Of a stretch of DNA of 64,000 nt, positions 28,366-37,834 are shown piece by piece. The stretch covers positions 2,232,001-2,296,000 of the forward strand of contig NZ_CP138858.1 in the NCBI RefSeq assembly GCF_033878955.1, in the 5' to 3' direction. A program made the translations under genes and the position numbers. This DNA comes from Coraliomargarita algicola (GTDB lineage Bacteria; Verrucomicrobiota; Verrucomicrobiia; Opitutales; Coraliomargaritaceae). Numbering within the stretch: position 1 is the stretch's first letter; each line of letters opens with the position of its first letter. The notes below the pieces were generated by a model. It searched no databases, had not been told where the DNA came from, and saw only the letters and a list, made by a program, of their open reading frames with translations.

Positions 28366-29420
28366 GCAATCCAGCAAAGATACCGATCAATATCACATTT
28401 ACCATAGACCGCTTCATCCTCGGCGACAACGGCACTCTCCACACGGCCCATGGCGGCTGCGATCGCACATTCTGCAATACCTGCGATTTCCTCACCATGC
28501 CCCACAGCTTCCTCAATATGGTTTAGTTTAGCAGTGGTTGCCTGCTCTAACTCAGGCTGCAGAAGCTCCAATGATTCACTTCCAAGCCGGGTGACATCCC
28601 AATGACTGGTATCTCGATCTGCATAGATGTAAATACGCTGACTCGAAGCATTCACCTGTTTGAAATGACCGATGTTACCCGCGACCCCAAAGATAATGAG
28701 AGGGTCCTTCTTATCGACTAAGAAGGATTCAATCGCTTGTGCGACTTGTTGAAAAAAGCGCCTCTTGAGATCTTCTTTATAAGTATCGGGCATACCATGT
28801 CCGTGAAAACCGGATACAGGCGTAGACCCCGTAGTGTTTGCACGGGAAGTGCGAGTTGCAGAGTGATTCTGTAAAGTCTTCTCTGGATCGTCAAACTCGG
28901 TCAAGTCTCCGATTGCCTGAGGCATCGCCTCCACCTCGACAGCTTGCAGCTCGCTGCCGATTCCACGATAGACCCGCACCTCGCCCTGATTCAAAGACAA
29001 TACTGTATAGACAGGATTTGATTGCAGGATTGGGAGCAGGGGCTTCACAGCAAAACGATCACTCACACAGCACATCGGTGAAACCGCATAGTTCAAATGA
29101 ATGCGGCGCAAAGAGCAGGCATCCAATAATAGTGCCACTCCCGGTGACGCTTGGCGCAATTGCTCTGGATGCTCGATCAAATCCATGAGCGGTGCTAAGA
29201 AACGATCCACCTGACTTTCTTCCATGCCTGCGTGCTGAAGGCCCGAACGAGCCTCATCGACTAAGTCCTTTAAGCGGATCGCGTTCTGGCGAATTTCGAC
29301 GCCCTGATTGTAAATAGGGAGGAAAACCGATAGCCGAACACCACCGGATTCCTTAATAATGGGATCGATCAATTCAAGCTTCGATTCGATGTCTAGGATG
29401 GGTATTTTTTTATCTATCAT
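28143..29420 (-). CDS. baeRF-like (bacterial eRF1-type) protein with abnormal C-terminus
   Basis: 425 codons. Residues 1 to about 340 resemble the bacterial archaeo-eukaryotic release-factor group (baeRF family 3-like): VYTVLSLNQGEVRVYRG, then DPLIIFGVAGNIGHFKQVNA and AAAMGRVESAVVAEDEAVYG. Such proteins usually end with a conserved DLLNLAAVxT and GG-VY segment. That segment is missing here: after about 28400 the reading becomes Arg/Cys-rich and runs 223 nt antisense into cls. The gene is probably 3'-truncated and may be non-functional. Role of the family: suspected ribosome rescue or stress response, not proven. Confidence 0.65.
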   Translation of the reverse strand: MIDKKIPILDIESKLELIDPIIKESGGVRLSVFLPIYNQGVEIRQNAIRLKDLVDEARSGLQHAGMEESQVDRFLAPLMDLIEHPEQLRQASPGVALLLDACSLRRIHLNYAVSPMCCVSDRFAVKPLLPILQSNPVYTVLSLNQGEVRVYRGIGSELQAVEVEAMPQAIGDLTEFDDPEKTLQNHSATRTSRANTTGSTPVSGFHGHGMPDTYKEDLKRRFFQQVAQAIESFLVDKKDPLIIFGVAGNIGHFKQVNASSQRIYIYADRDTSHWDVTRLGSESLELLQPELEQATTAKLNHIEEAVGHGEEIAGIAECAIAAAMGRVESAVVAEDEAVYGKCDIDRYLCWIAYNTGAARREARTLTRSQKPCPSRSLCLIAVALLKSCCSISVTCRLNALSLTTALNSKLSLNERLSKFADPMMQ

Positions 29421-29510
29421 AATATTTCTGGTTTTAGGTTAACGGTTGCAATTAAGAGTTTTTGAGAGCGAAAGATCACAAAAGCCGAACTAAACGATCA
29501 GTAGCGCCAA

Positions 29511-30110
29511 CTAGCCCATCAAACTTGACTCAATCCAACGCCCGAGTCCGTATACGCTGGCTAGCAAAACCAAGGCGACAGCCGAAGCCTTCAGCTTATT
29601 TTCGTCCCACATGTTCAATGCGCGCTCTCCATATACTTGCACCAACAAGGCGAGGCCGAAATAGCGAATACCACGAGCCAGTGCAGCGGCCAAAATGAAA
29701 GGAAGAAAGGGGTATTCCACAGCGCCCGCTCCCAACATCGCAATTTGAAAAGGTATCGGCGAGATGCCCGCGGCTAGTATCAACCAAAAGCCATGTTCAT
29801 TTAAAGCCTGCTTCAAAGATTCGAAGCCCTCAGAACTAGAGAAGGTTTCGATCACAGAACGTCCCCAGCCATCCATAGCGAGCCCCCCGACTGCATAAAA
29901 AGCACTGGCCCCTAACAGGCAGGCAAGGGTCACTACAGTTGCGGTGCGCCAAAGGCTTTCGCGATGTTTGTGATAATAAGGTATCAGAATCGCTTCCAAG
30001 GGAATGGGCACCACAGTAGACTCCAAGAAGGATGCCAAACCCATAAAAGATAACTGGCTGCCTGATGCATTGGCACGCGACTTGACGGTATCTACAATTT
30101 TCTGAAACAT
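29511..30110 (-). CDS. YqaA-type SNARE-associated/DedA-like membrane protein
   Basis: 199 residues from ATG 30110, chosen because family similarity begins there (LSFMGLASFLESTVVPIPLE); ATG 30188 would add a dissimilar leader. ESTVVPIP is the re-entrant acidic motif of the family. Four to five membrane helices follow, with GISPIPFQIAMLGAGA as the second signature. Related DedA/VTT proteins act in lipid scrambling and envelope homeostasis; the exact substrate is unknown. Confidence 0.82.
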   Translation of the reverse strand: MFQKIVDTVKSRANASGSQLSFMGLASFLESTVVPIPLEAILIPYYHKHRESLWRTATVVTLACLLGASAFYAVGGLAMDGWGRSVIETFSSSEGFESLKQALNEHGFWLILAAGISPIPFQIAMLGAGAVEYPFLPFILAAALARGIRYFGLALLVQVYGERALNMWDENKLKASAVALVLLASVYGLGRWIESSLMG

Positions 30111-30197
30111 GGAACTGCGGTGAGCCAATAACGCAAAAGCTGATAGCCGCCCTGCATTTGAAAACGTCTCAAATGAAGAGCGGCTCAATCTACAAAT

Positions 30198-30605
30198 TTA
30201 AGCAGCATCTTCGGTGCAACTTGCGACCATCTCATATTTGCGTTCACTCTCGTCTGCAATCTCACACAGAATCAACGCAGATTCTGCTGTAGCCTTGGCG
30301 CGCATGGTGATGACCACCAAAGGGCGATCTTCTGACTTTTGAAGCATAATGAGCACCGTATTTGTTTTGAGGAATACACCAATCGTGTTGGCAAACTCTT
30401 GAGCTGCTTCGTCATCTTTAAAGCTATAGTATTTCTCCAGATTCAACGAGTTGGCGTCTTGCTCCAAGCTCCAGCCCTGAAGTGAGGCTAACTTTTTTAA
30501 GAGCTCCGGAGCTAGCCAATGCTCTGAATGCGCTGCTAGGTCCAAATCATCTGCAATTTGGTGGTTCACGTGGTCACTTGATGTAGGTGCTGTTATTGTA
30601 TCCAT
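30198..30605 (-). CDS. Pterin-4a-carbinolamine dehydratase-like protein, catalytic His not seen
   Basis: 135 residues from ATG 30605; an upstream ATG at 30659 adds an unlikely hydrophobic leader. The middle (LASLQGWSLEQDANSLNLEK, YYSFKDDEAAQEFANTIGVF) has the GW and F-F-D-A-F pattern of PCD/DCoH-like folds. The HHP catalytic stretch is replaced by TNTVLIMLQKSEDRPLVVI, so dehydratase activity is doubtful. The family link is tentative; a structural or regulatory role is possible. Confidence 0.5.
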   Translation of the reverse strand: MDTITAPTSSDHVNHQIADDLDLAAHSEHWLAPELLKKLASLQGWSLEQDANSLNLEKYYSFKDDEAAQEFANTIGVFLKTNTVLIMLQKSEDRPLVVITMRAKATAESALILCEIADESERKYEMVASCTEDAA

Positions 30606-30829
30606 AACGCACACTAACCCATTTTCCGTGCCAAAAAATAATACCACAACGCAAGGCACGATATACCAACAGGATATACCTCACTGTTAGAAAAGCATCA
30701 ATATCAAGAATGCAATTAGCCCGTTAAAAGCATGTTTAATAACGCATTTTGCAATAATGTCTCATACGGGAAAGGTCGCCAATAGAACATCAAACTTATA
30801 AACAATCACTTACGGATACGCCCGCCGCA

Positions 30830-30846
30830 TTGGCATGCCATTTTCT
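30830..30846 (+). promoter_or_regulatory. Possible sigma-54-like promoter before small membrane protein
   Basis: TTGGCATGCCATTTTCT, about 85-100 nt before ATG 30930. The -24 part is identical to the site at 25973 over TTGGCATGC; the -12 part TTTCT differs from TTGCW at one base. Confidence 0.35.
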
Positions 30847-30929
30847 AATTAGACAACGGTGCCTCTTGCACTAGGTCGCATGATCCCATGCAACTGAATA
30901 ACATCCACAACACTCAAAGAAAGCTTACC

Positions 30930-31112
30930 ATGTACGGATATATACTCACTGCAGTCGCAATGATCTTAGCGATAACTCTCATAATTCTGTTCTTCCTCAA
31001 ACCAGGGGGATTGGCTCCACACAAGAAAGAGCGAGCTGATGAGAAGAAAGGTCGCACTCGCACAAAACCAAGCGCTGAGCAGGTCCAACCTGCCAGTGAA
31101 CTCAATAAGTAA
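30930..31112 (+). CDS. Small single-TM membrane protein, 60 aa
   Basis: 60 residues from ATG 30930 (an earlier ATG at 30888 adds 14 polar residues). The N-terminus is one membrane helix (LTAVAMILAITLIILFFL). The tail is highly basic and acidic (HKKERADEKKGRTRTKPSAE). No family recognised. A strong terminator follows at 31193. The position between stress-type genes and the shared TTGGCAT element suggest a stress-induced small protein. Confidence 0.6.
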   Translation: MYGYILTAVAMILAITLIILFFLKPGGLAPHKKERADEKKGRTRTKPSAEQVQPASELNK

Positions 31113-31192
31113 CCACTGGCGCGCGGAAGGCAAGCAGCGTAGCTAGCATGCCAGAGTCCTCATACTAGAGCGCTCCCCCACTTGCCAAAAAT

Positions 31193-31233
31193 AAAACCTG
31201 CTGATGAATTTTTTTTCATCAGCAGGTTTTTTA
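31193..31233. terminator. Intrinsic terminator, bidirectional
   Basis: AAAACCTGCTGATGAA (31193-31208) and TTCATCAGCAGGTTTT (31215-31230) form a perfect 16-bp stem around T6. A-runs and T-runs on the two sides let it serve both the small membrane protein and the Pmp3 gene coming from the right. Confidence 0.93.
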
Positions 31234-31298
31234 TTACTTAAATGTCGATAAGCTGCGCAAAGCATAGCTGCAGCTAACTTAAACTCAGCACCCCCAGC

Positions 31299-31460
31299 TT
31301 AATCACGAGTCAGTATGATGTAAAGCGCGTGGATGATGCCAGGAATGTACCCCAGCAGCGTTAAGACAATGTTGATCCAAAACTGGAGGCCAATCCCAAC
31401 TTGAAGAAAGACCCCAACAGGTGGTAAGAGAATCGAGAGAAGAATGCGTATTATATCCAT
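31299..31460 (-). CDS. YqaE/Pmp3 family membrane protein
   Basis: 53 residues: MDIIRILLSILLPPVGVFLQ, then the second helix (FWINIVLTLLGYIPGIIHAL). LPPVGVFLQVG and NIVLTLLGYIPGIIHA are the hallmark of the Pmp3/YqaE family, small proteins with two membrane helices that affect membrane potential and are induced by salt or cold. The start ATG is at 31460 and the stop TAA at 31299-31301. The 248-nt gap to the next gene (31461-31708) shows no other gene. Confidence 0.93.
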   Translation of the reverse strand: MDIIRILLSILLPPVGVFLQVGIGLQFWINIVLTLLGYIPGIIHALYIILTRD

Positions 31461-31708
31461 GCCGTCCAATTACGCAAACTCCATGCCGAAACACCGCACC
31501 CTCATACGACTTCGTCAAAAAAAGTTAGTAAAAAAACTCTCTAAGCCTGTCTACACGCGTAAAGACCAGCTATAGGTCGCGATCAAGAATCAATCAGGGA
31601 AAATAATCTTTCTTCTATAGCCCACATACAAAGGCGCCGCTTGCGTGCGTTTTGCACGACCCACAACTGCAGTCATCTTGCGAGCTGCAATTTGGATAAA
31701 AGAATCAA

Positions 31709-33679
31709 TTAAAGCTTACCTTCAAACATCTTGAGCAAAGGTTCTTTTTCGCTGGCTTCGATCTCGGCATCGACGACGGCTTCATAAGCCATCTCAATAT
31801 CGGTCTTGATCCATTCCTGCACACTGCGATTCAGCGTGTTCTTACGCTTATTATCATCTCCCACCGTGACTGCCCAAATGAAACCCGCTTCCGGATCAGT
31901 TTTAGAAATGTTATTCACCAGCGTCTCGACCGATTGATCCCGTGCCGGGCCCTCCTCCAGAGTTGCAATCCACTCCGATGCAGCCATCGGATCATGATTA
32001 ATGAAGCTGCTCGCCACACCTCGATAGATGTCGGCTTTACGCGCTTCGGCACTTTCAGGCAATTGATCGAGCCAAGATACCGCCGCCTGTGGATCATTAC
32101 GTGCCCAACTGGTGTAGGCATCACGTAGTACAGAGCCCGAATCGCTATCCTCTAGCGTGCTCACATAAGCTAAAGTTGCCGCGGGGTCAGATTCGATCCA
32201 ATTATTTAACACAGAGCGCATCGCGGATTTTCGCGCCTGTTCATCCGATAGTGATTCCGACCAAGCCAATGCTCCGGTCTGATCATACTTCGACCACTCA
32301 CCCGAGATGCGCGAGGCTAATTGACGCTGCACGATTGGGTCCGTATGCGCCCCCACCAATACACTAGCCGACTCGACTCCCTGCTGCGAAAGGCGCCAGC
32401 CCATACTTCCAAGCGCGCGTCGCTTTTCGTCCTCATAGGGCAGACTATCCACAAAATCGAAGGCCAACTGTGGATCGATTTCAACTAGTTTACTTCCGAT
32501 CGCATTCAAGCCGTTCATACGTGCATTACCAGGGCCCATATTAAGCACAAAATCAATCGCACGGTCTGGATCGTTTTGTGTCATCGCCTGTATAATACTA
32601 CTTACGCGATTATCATAAGTTTGCCCAGTCGCGACTGTGCCGAGCCAATCAAAAACTTCTTGGATCTCCTCATAGCTTTTTTGCCATGCAAAGTTATGAA
32701 ACTGTAAATTTTCGAGCACTTGGCGTCGCTCCAGAGGATTCTCCACCGAATCAATATACTCTTTAGCCACCTCAATATCCTGATTGAGCAAATTCTGAAA
32801 GACTTGTTTGCGCGAACCATAAATCGCGCTGTCCATAGGCAACGAGTCTAGCCAAGCCAGCGCCTCCATCGGATCCTTTGTCATCCAATCGGACATGGCC
32901 CCGGCCAGCGCAGCTGACTTTGCGGCGCCCTCCTCTAACTGCAATGCACTCTGCCGCGCCGCGGCTCCATCTTCCTGCGCCCAATTACGATATATGGATT
33001 GATACAACCAACGTCCTTGCCCGCTGACCTGATTACCATAATATTCTTGAGCCATATGAATGGCTCGCTGCGGGTCTGTCTCCGCCACGGTATTGACGAC
33101 CGATTGAATCGCCGCTTGTTGCCAACGCTGAGAATCCAGATTGAGTGCCGCGCTGTAAGCTGCCTGCGGGTCTTGCTTCGACCACGCGGAAAAAACAGTG
33201 CTATAAAGACTCCACGAAACAGTGCCTTTTTCTTGCTTCGCATAGTCTAGCATGCCCTGTGGATCGACTTGAGCCCAGCGAGTCGCAATCATGCTGCGCA
33301 CCTGCCAGTTGACCGCAGAACCGGCATAGCTCCCTAACTTCTTCATCAGCTCAGGAAATTTGGAGACGTCCAGATCCTTTAAACGAGCATGCAAGGCACC
33401 AATCTGATCAAAAGTGTCAAGATCGTCCAAAGACTCCAGCCAAGCCTCCGTAATAGACTCGGCGCCGCCCGCGCCCGATGCCCCTGCGCCGCCTGCCGCG
33501 GCAGGAGCGCTCCCCTGCCGATCAGCAGCCCGAGCAGCCGCCGCCGAGGCGGTCCCTCCCGTTGGAGCATTGCTGGCGGATGAACCAGTATCCCAGGATG
33601 ACTCCGCAGAACGAGGTGCCAACAGAAAGCCACCCAACAAACCCGATAATAATGCGACCACAGCTAAAATCCATTTCAT
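31709..33679 (-). CDS. Exported helical tandem-repeat protein
   Basis: 656 residues. An N-terminal signal/anchor (KWILAVVALLSGLLGGFLL) is followed by an Ala/Gly-rich linker (about 30-75). The rest is about 13 helical repeats of 30-40 residues centred on W---DP--A--W: RWAQVDPQGMLDYA, AWSKQDPQAAYSAA, DWMTKDPMEALAWL, SWARNDPQAAVSWL, EWIKTDIEMAYEAV and so on. This alpha-solenoid type is frequent in Verrucomicrobia and Planctomycetes. No enzymatic site is seen; a periplasmic scaffold is likely. It faces the same way as clpB, 104 nt downstream of that gene's stop. Confidence 0.75.
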   Translation of the reverse strand: MKWILAVVALLSGLLGGFLLAPRSAESSWDTGSSASNAPTGGTASAAAARAADRQGSAPAAAGGAGASGAGGAESITEAWLESLDDLDTFDQIGALHARLKDLDVSKFPELMKKLGSYAGSAVNWQVRSMIATRWAQVDPQGMLDYAKQEKGTVSWSLYSTVFSAWSKQDPQAAYSAALNLDSQRWQQAAIQSVVNTVAETDPQRAIHMAQEYYGNQVSGQGRWLYQSIYRNWAQEDGAAARQSALQLEEGAAKSAALAGAMSDWMTKDPMEALAWLDSLPMDSAIYGSRKQVFQNLLNQDIEVAKEYIDSVENPLERRQVLENLQFHNFAWQKSYEEIQEVFDWLGTVATGQTYDNRVSSIIQAMTQNDPDRAIDFVLNMGPGNARMNGLNAIGSKLVEIDPQLAFDFVDSLPYEDEKRRALGSMGWRLSQQGVESASVLVGAHTDPIVQRQLASRISGEWSKYDQTGALAWSESLSDEQARKSAMRSVLNNWIESDPAATLAYVSTLEDSDSGSVLRDAYTSWARNDPQAAVSWLDQLPESAEARKADIYRGVASSFINHDPMAASEWIATLEEGPARDQSVETLVNNISKTDPEAGFIWAVTVGDDNKRKNTLNRSVQEWIKTDIEMAYEAVVDAEIEASEKEPLLKMFEGKL

Positions 33680-33783
33680 AACGGAAAGCTAAACATTCAA
33701 AGATGAAGTGCAAGCCTTCGATTTTGCAATGGACCGGCGATGCGGCGCCCTTAGCTGCGGGCGGGCAGCTAAGAGCACACGCA

Positions 33784-36396
33784 CTACAGGATTTCGACTC
33801 GGTCGAGCGATTCCATGGTCAGCGCGCCGTCTTCCAATTTAAACAAGACGGTGCTTTGCTCTGCGACGTCGCCGCTAAGCAAGCCACGTGCGAGCTTAGT
33901 TTCGATTTGCTTTTGTAAAAAGCGCTTTAGAGGGCGTGCACCATAAACCGGATCGTAGCCTTTTTCACCAATCCATTTGCGAGCGGCGTCATCAAACTCG
34001 ATGGTGATACCACGCTCCGCTAAGCGCTTATTCAGATCTGCCAGGAGTAAGTCTACAATCTGCGTAATCTCATCCAGTGTCAGCGGTTTGAACAAAACAG
34101 TGTCATCGATCCGATTCAGGAACTCTGGGCGGAAACCTTGACGCAGCTCTGCCATGACCGACTCACGCACCGTGTCTGGAATCTCTGTTCCGACCACACC
34201 TTCGGTGAGAAAACGACTGCCGACATTGGAGGTCATAATAATCACGGTATTTTTAAAATCTACCGTGTGCCCCTGGGCGTCAGTAATGCGCCCGTCGTCC
34301 ATGACTTGTAAGAGCACATTGAATACATCGGGGTGCGCCTTCTCAATCTCATCGAAGAGCACCACGCTATAAGGCTTGCGACGCACGGCTTCGGTCAGCT
34401 GGCCACCTTCATCATAGCCCACGTATCCGGGAGGCGCGCCGATCAGGCGAGCCACGGCATGCTTTTCCATGTATTCGGACATATCAATACGCACGATATT
34501 ATCCTCAGTATCGAAGAGTGTTTGCGCAAGGGTGCGCGCCAGCTCGGTCTTACCCACGCCGGTGGGCCCCAAGAAGAGGAAGCTTCCGATCGGCCGACGA
34601 GGATCTTTAATGCCGGCGCGGGCTCGTAAAATCGCCTCGGTGACTAATGTGACCGACTCATCTTGCCCCACCACGCGTTCATGCAGCACTTCTTCCAGAC
34701 GCAAGAGTTTCTCTTTCTCGCCTTCGACGATACGTGTAACAGGCACGCCCGTCCACTTGGCAACGATGTCTGCAATCTCTTCCTGTGAGACCTCTTCTTT
34801 CAAGAGAGCCCCCTCTTTAGCCTCAACTGCTTCAAGTTGCTTGAGCTTAGCTTCGAGCTCAGGCATTTTGCCGTGGCGTAGCTGAGCCACTGTATTCAAA
34901 TCATAATTACGCTCTGCTTTTTCCATCTCGATGCGTGTCGTATCGAGCTCTTCGCGCACTTGACGGATCTGGTCGATCGCGCCCTTTTCGCTCTCCCATT
35001 GCGAGCGAAGGGCGGACTCTTTTTCACGAATGTCGGCCAACTCACGTGAGAGTGTCTTGAGACGTTCTTTGGACGCTTCATCCTTCTCGTTTTTCAGTGC
35101 GGCTTCTTCAATTTCAAGTCGGAGCGCACGACGCGTCAGCTCATCGAGCTCCTGTGGCATCGAGTCCATTTCAGTGCGTATCATCGCGCAGGCTTCGTCC
35201 ACAAGATCGATCGCCTTATCGGGCAGGAAGCGCTCGCTGATATAGCGATGCGAGAGCACAGCAGCTTGCACCAGCGCGTTATCCTGAATGCGCACCCCGT
35301 GGTGTAACTCGAAGCGCTCGCGAATGCCGCGCAGAATCGAGATGGTGTCCTCGACATTGGGTTGATCGACTTGCACCGTTTGGAAACGGCGCTCTAGCGC
35401 GGCGTCCTTTTCGATGTATTTGCGATATTCATCGAGGGTCGTGGCCCCCACACAGTGCAACTCACCTCGTGCCAACATGGGCTTGAGCATATTACCCGCG
35501 TCCATCGCACCTTCGGTCTTTCCTGCGCCTACGATGGTGTGCAATTCATCAATGAATAGAAGAATGCGACCTTCGCTATTTTTGACTTCGGCCAGCACGG
35601 CCTTAAGGCGTTCTTCAAACTCACCCCGGTATTTGGCACCCGCCACCAAAGAACTCATGTCCAGTGCAAAGATAGTCTTGTCTTGCAAGCCTTCCGGCAC
35701 ATCGCCGCGCACGATGCGCTGCGCGAGACCTTCGACGATGGCCGTCTTACCCACACCAGGTTCACCAATGAGCACTGGGTTGTTTTTAGTCTTACGCGAA
35801 AGAATGCGAATCACACGGCGGATCTCAGAGTCGCGACCGATGACAGGGTCCATCTTGCCTTTACGTGCCTGTTCGACCAGATCGATCCCATATTTTTCGA
35901 GTGCTTCAAAAGTTGTCTCCGGATTACGAGAGGTCACCTTTTGACCGGCGCGCGCCGTTTCAATTGCTTTGCGCACTTTATCATGATCCAGTTCGAAGGA
36001 ATCCAACAATTTCCCCAACTTACCCGCAGGACCTTTGAGCAAGCCAAGGAACAAGTGTTCCGTGCTTACAAAGTCATCGCCCAACTTGGCTTTGGCCTTA
36101 TCCGCCTCAGCGATTGCCTTTTGCAAGGCAGACGAAACATAGACTTGGCTGGCATTGACGCTGCCGGAAGCCTTGGGCAGGGCTTCAATTTCGCGCTTTA
36201 CCGCTAGTTCGACAGCAGCGGGCGAAACTTGCATGCGCTCTAACAGTCCAGGCACGATGCCACCTTCTTGCTGCACCAATGCCAGTAATAGATGCCAGCT
36301 GTCGATCTCTTGCTGCCCATAATGACGGGCTAGATTTTGTGCCTCCTGCACAGCGAAGGCAGACTTTTCGGTAAATGTGTTAAAATCAATATTCAT
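33784..36396 (-). CDS. clpB: ClpB disaggregase (Hsp100)
   Basis: 870 residues. An N domain ([20 protein letters not shown]) and two AAA+ modules are present: [13 protein letters not shown] with [14 protein letters not shown], and [13 protein letters not shown] with [13 protein letters not shown]. Between them, about 410-530, lies the coiled-coil M domain ([20 protein letters not shown]) that separates ClpB from ClpA/C. With DnaK it extracts proteins from aggregates. The 219-nt upstream region has no CIRCE-like inverted repeat that I can see, so the heat-shock control is not evident. Confidence 0.96.
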   Translation of the reverse strand: MNIDFNTFTEKSAFAVQEAQNLARHYGQQEIDSWHLLLALVQQEGGIVPGLLERMQVSPAAVELAVKREIEALPKASGSVNASQVYVSSALQKAIAEADKAKAKLGDDFVSTEHLFLGLLKGPAGKLGKLLDSFELDHDKVRKAIETARAGQKVTSRNPETTFEALEKYGIDLVEQARKGKMDPVIGRDSEIRRVIRILSRKTKNNPVLIGEPGVGKTAIVEGLAQRIVRGDVPEGLQDKTIFALDMSSLVAGAKYRGEFEERLKAVLAEVKNSEGRILLFIDELHTIVGAGKTEGAMDAGNMLKPMLARGELHCVGATTLDEYRKYIEKDAALERRFQTVQVDQPNVEDTISILRGIRERFELHHGVRIQDNALVQAAVLSHRYISERFLPDKAIDLVDEACAMIRTEMDSMPQELDELTRRALRLEIEEAALKNEKDEASKERLKTLSRELADIREKESALRSQWESEKGAIDQIRQVREELDTTRIEMEKAERNYDLNTVAQLRHGKMPELEAKLKQLEAVEAKEGALLKEEVSQEEIADIVAKWTGVPVTRIVEGEKEKLLRLEEVLHERVVGQDESVTLVTEAILRARAGIKDPRRPIGSFLFLGPTGVGKTELARTLAQTLFDTEDNIVRIDMSEYMEKHAVARLIGAPPGYVGYDEGGQLTEAVRRKPYSVVLFDEIEKAHPDVFNVLLQVMDDGRITDAQGHTVDFKNTVIIMTSNVGSRFLTEGVVGTEIPDTVRESVMAELRQGFRPEFLNRIDDTVLFKPLTLDEITQIVDLLLADLNKRLAERGITIEFDDAARKWIGEKGYDPVYGARPLKRFLQKQIETKLARGLLSGDVAEQSTVLFKLEDGALTMESLDRVEIL

Positions 36397-36624
36397 AGCT
36401 CATCATTCGCATAAATCATTCCAGCTGAAAACCGAGCCAACAACCAAACATATCTATCTCATATAGAACAACATGTAAACAAACAACAAAAACAGCAAAC
36501 CGGGCATTTCACAGCTAATTCGGGACAAAGCCGCCAGCATTGCGACAATTTGACACAAGACAAGTAGTCAAATTCAAAGGACACAAATCTCGACAACCCG
36601 GCCCAAGATCCTAATTTGGATTCA

Positions 36625-37011
36625 ATGCGTTTCCTATCCAGAAGTCATCAACTGATCGCCACCCTCACAATCCATCTTGCCTGCGCGAGTTTGGGCCATG
36701 CATTTGAGCAAAGCAGCTATTTCATTTTTGACATCATCGACTCGGCGACAACGAAGCCAGTCGCAGGCCGTCTGGCAGTAAAAAAAGAAGCCCTCACGAC
36801 GGTAAAAGCAGAAACCAAGAGCCACACACAGATCAGCTCCGAGCGTGGTGAATTCGAAATCGACTTCAATCAACCGATTCAAGCCAGCGATAGTGGTGCA
36901 GCCACTTTTACTTTTGACCAGGTCGTCGATACCCCCGCAAGCACAGAGTCGAGCAGCTTCGGCACCGAATCGTTTGATTTGGGCACCAGTGATTCTATCT
37001 TCGGCCAATAG
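36625..37011 (+). CDS. Small exported protein of unknown function
   Basis: 128 residues from ATG 36625; ATG 36616 is equally possible. A signal peptide (LIATLTIHLACASLGHAFEQ) is followed by a beta-rich segment (YFIFDIIDSATTKPVAGRLA) and a Ser/Thr-rich acidic tail. TTKPVAGRL recalls carboxypeptidase-regulatory-like beta-sandwich domains, but too little is conserved to assign one. It is convergent with nth. Confidence 0.5.
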   Translation: MRFLSRSHQLIATLTIHLACASLGHAFEQSSYFIFDIIDSATTKPVAGRLAVKKEALTTVKAETKSHTQISSERGEFEIDFNQPIQASDSGAATFTFDQVVDTPASTESSSFGTESFDLGTSDSIFGQ

Positions 37012-37076
37012 CCGCCTCCCCATCCGAGGCCTCGGCGATCATCCCCGGCTGATCCCTTGCAGGTTACTAGCGGATC

Positions 37077-37730
37077 CTACGCTTTAAGCGTCTTTTTGGC
37101 GCGCTTGCGCTCTGGATATACGGCACGGCAAATCTCGCAGACCGTGCCATCGCAACCACGCGCGGTGCAATACTCACGCCCATAGAAAATAATCTGCAGG
37201 TGCAAGTCATTCCAACTGGACTTTGGAAACAAACGCTTCAGATCTCGCTCGGTCTGGGCCACATTTTTCCCAGTGGTAAGCCCCCAGCGCTGCGCAAGCC
37301 TATGAATGTGTGTGTCCACAGGGAACGCGGGCACCCCAAAGGCCTGTGCCATCACCACCGAGGCCGTCTTATGTCCCACAGCAGGCAAGGCTTCCAGCGC
37401 CGCCATATCGGCGGGCACCTCGCCGCCATGTTGATCCAACAAAATACGTGAAAGCCCCGCGATGCCTTTCGCTTTCATCGGCGACAGACCGCAGGGACGA
37501 ATAATCGCGCGGATTTCCTCTTCCGGAATCTTCACCATCGCCTGGGGCGTATCGGCCCGCTCGAAGAGTAAGGGCGTGATCTGATTGACCCGCACATCGG
37601 TGCACTGGGCCGACAACAACACAGCGATCAACAAAGTATAAGGGTCTTTATGATCCAAGGGCACAGGCGGATCCGGATAGAGCTCCTGTAAGCGATTTTG
37701 AATATAAGCGGCGCGTTCTTTTTTAATCAT
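37077..37730 (-). CDS. nth: Endonuclease III, DNA glycosylase/AP lyase, unusual Cys spacing
   Basis: 217 residues from ATG 37730, where similarity begins (PYTLLIAVLLSAQCTDVRVN); a longer upstream frame is not family-like. Helix-hairpin-helix LEALPAVGHKTASVV carries the catalytic Lys, and VDTHIHRL the catalytic Asp. It removes oxidised pyrimidines. The iron-sulfur loop reads CTARGCDGTVCEIC, i.e. C-x4-C-x4-C-x2-C, not the C-x6-C-x2-C-x5-C I know from E. coli, so the cluster is either shifted or incomplete. Confidence 0.9.
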   Translation of the reverse strand: MIKKERAAYIQNRLQELYPDPPVPLDHKDPYTLLIAVLLSAQCTDVRVNQITPLLFERADTPQAMVKIPEEEIRAIIRPCGLSPMKAKGIAGLSRILLDQHGGEVPADMAALEALPAVGHKTASVVMAQAFGVPAFPVDTHIHRLAQRWGLTTGKNVAQTERDLKRLFPKSSWNDLHLQIIFYGREYCTARGCDGTVCEICRAVYPERKRAKKTLKA

Positions 37731-37834
37731 CAGAAAAGGTAGTCTTGTTTCTTGCTCAGGATGCGATCTTAAGCCAAAAACTGAGCTAAGCGCTTCTACA
37801 CTATTGAGCAATTTCAAAGCATAGATCCACACCA

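Noticed and set aside
28283..28516. Minus-strand frame ending in a short hydrophobic peptide (MVNVILIGIFAGLLTILALL)
   Set aside because: It overlaps both the baeRF-like frame and the cls end; a 40-residue membrane peptide is conceivable, but nothing besides hydrophobicity supports it.
36397..36615. CIRCE or heat-shock promoter before clpB
   Set aside because: No TTAGCACTC-N9-GAGTGCTAA-type inverted repeat could be found; no clear alternative element.
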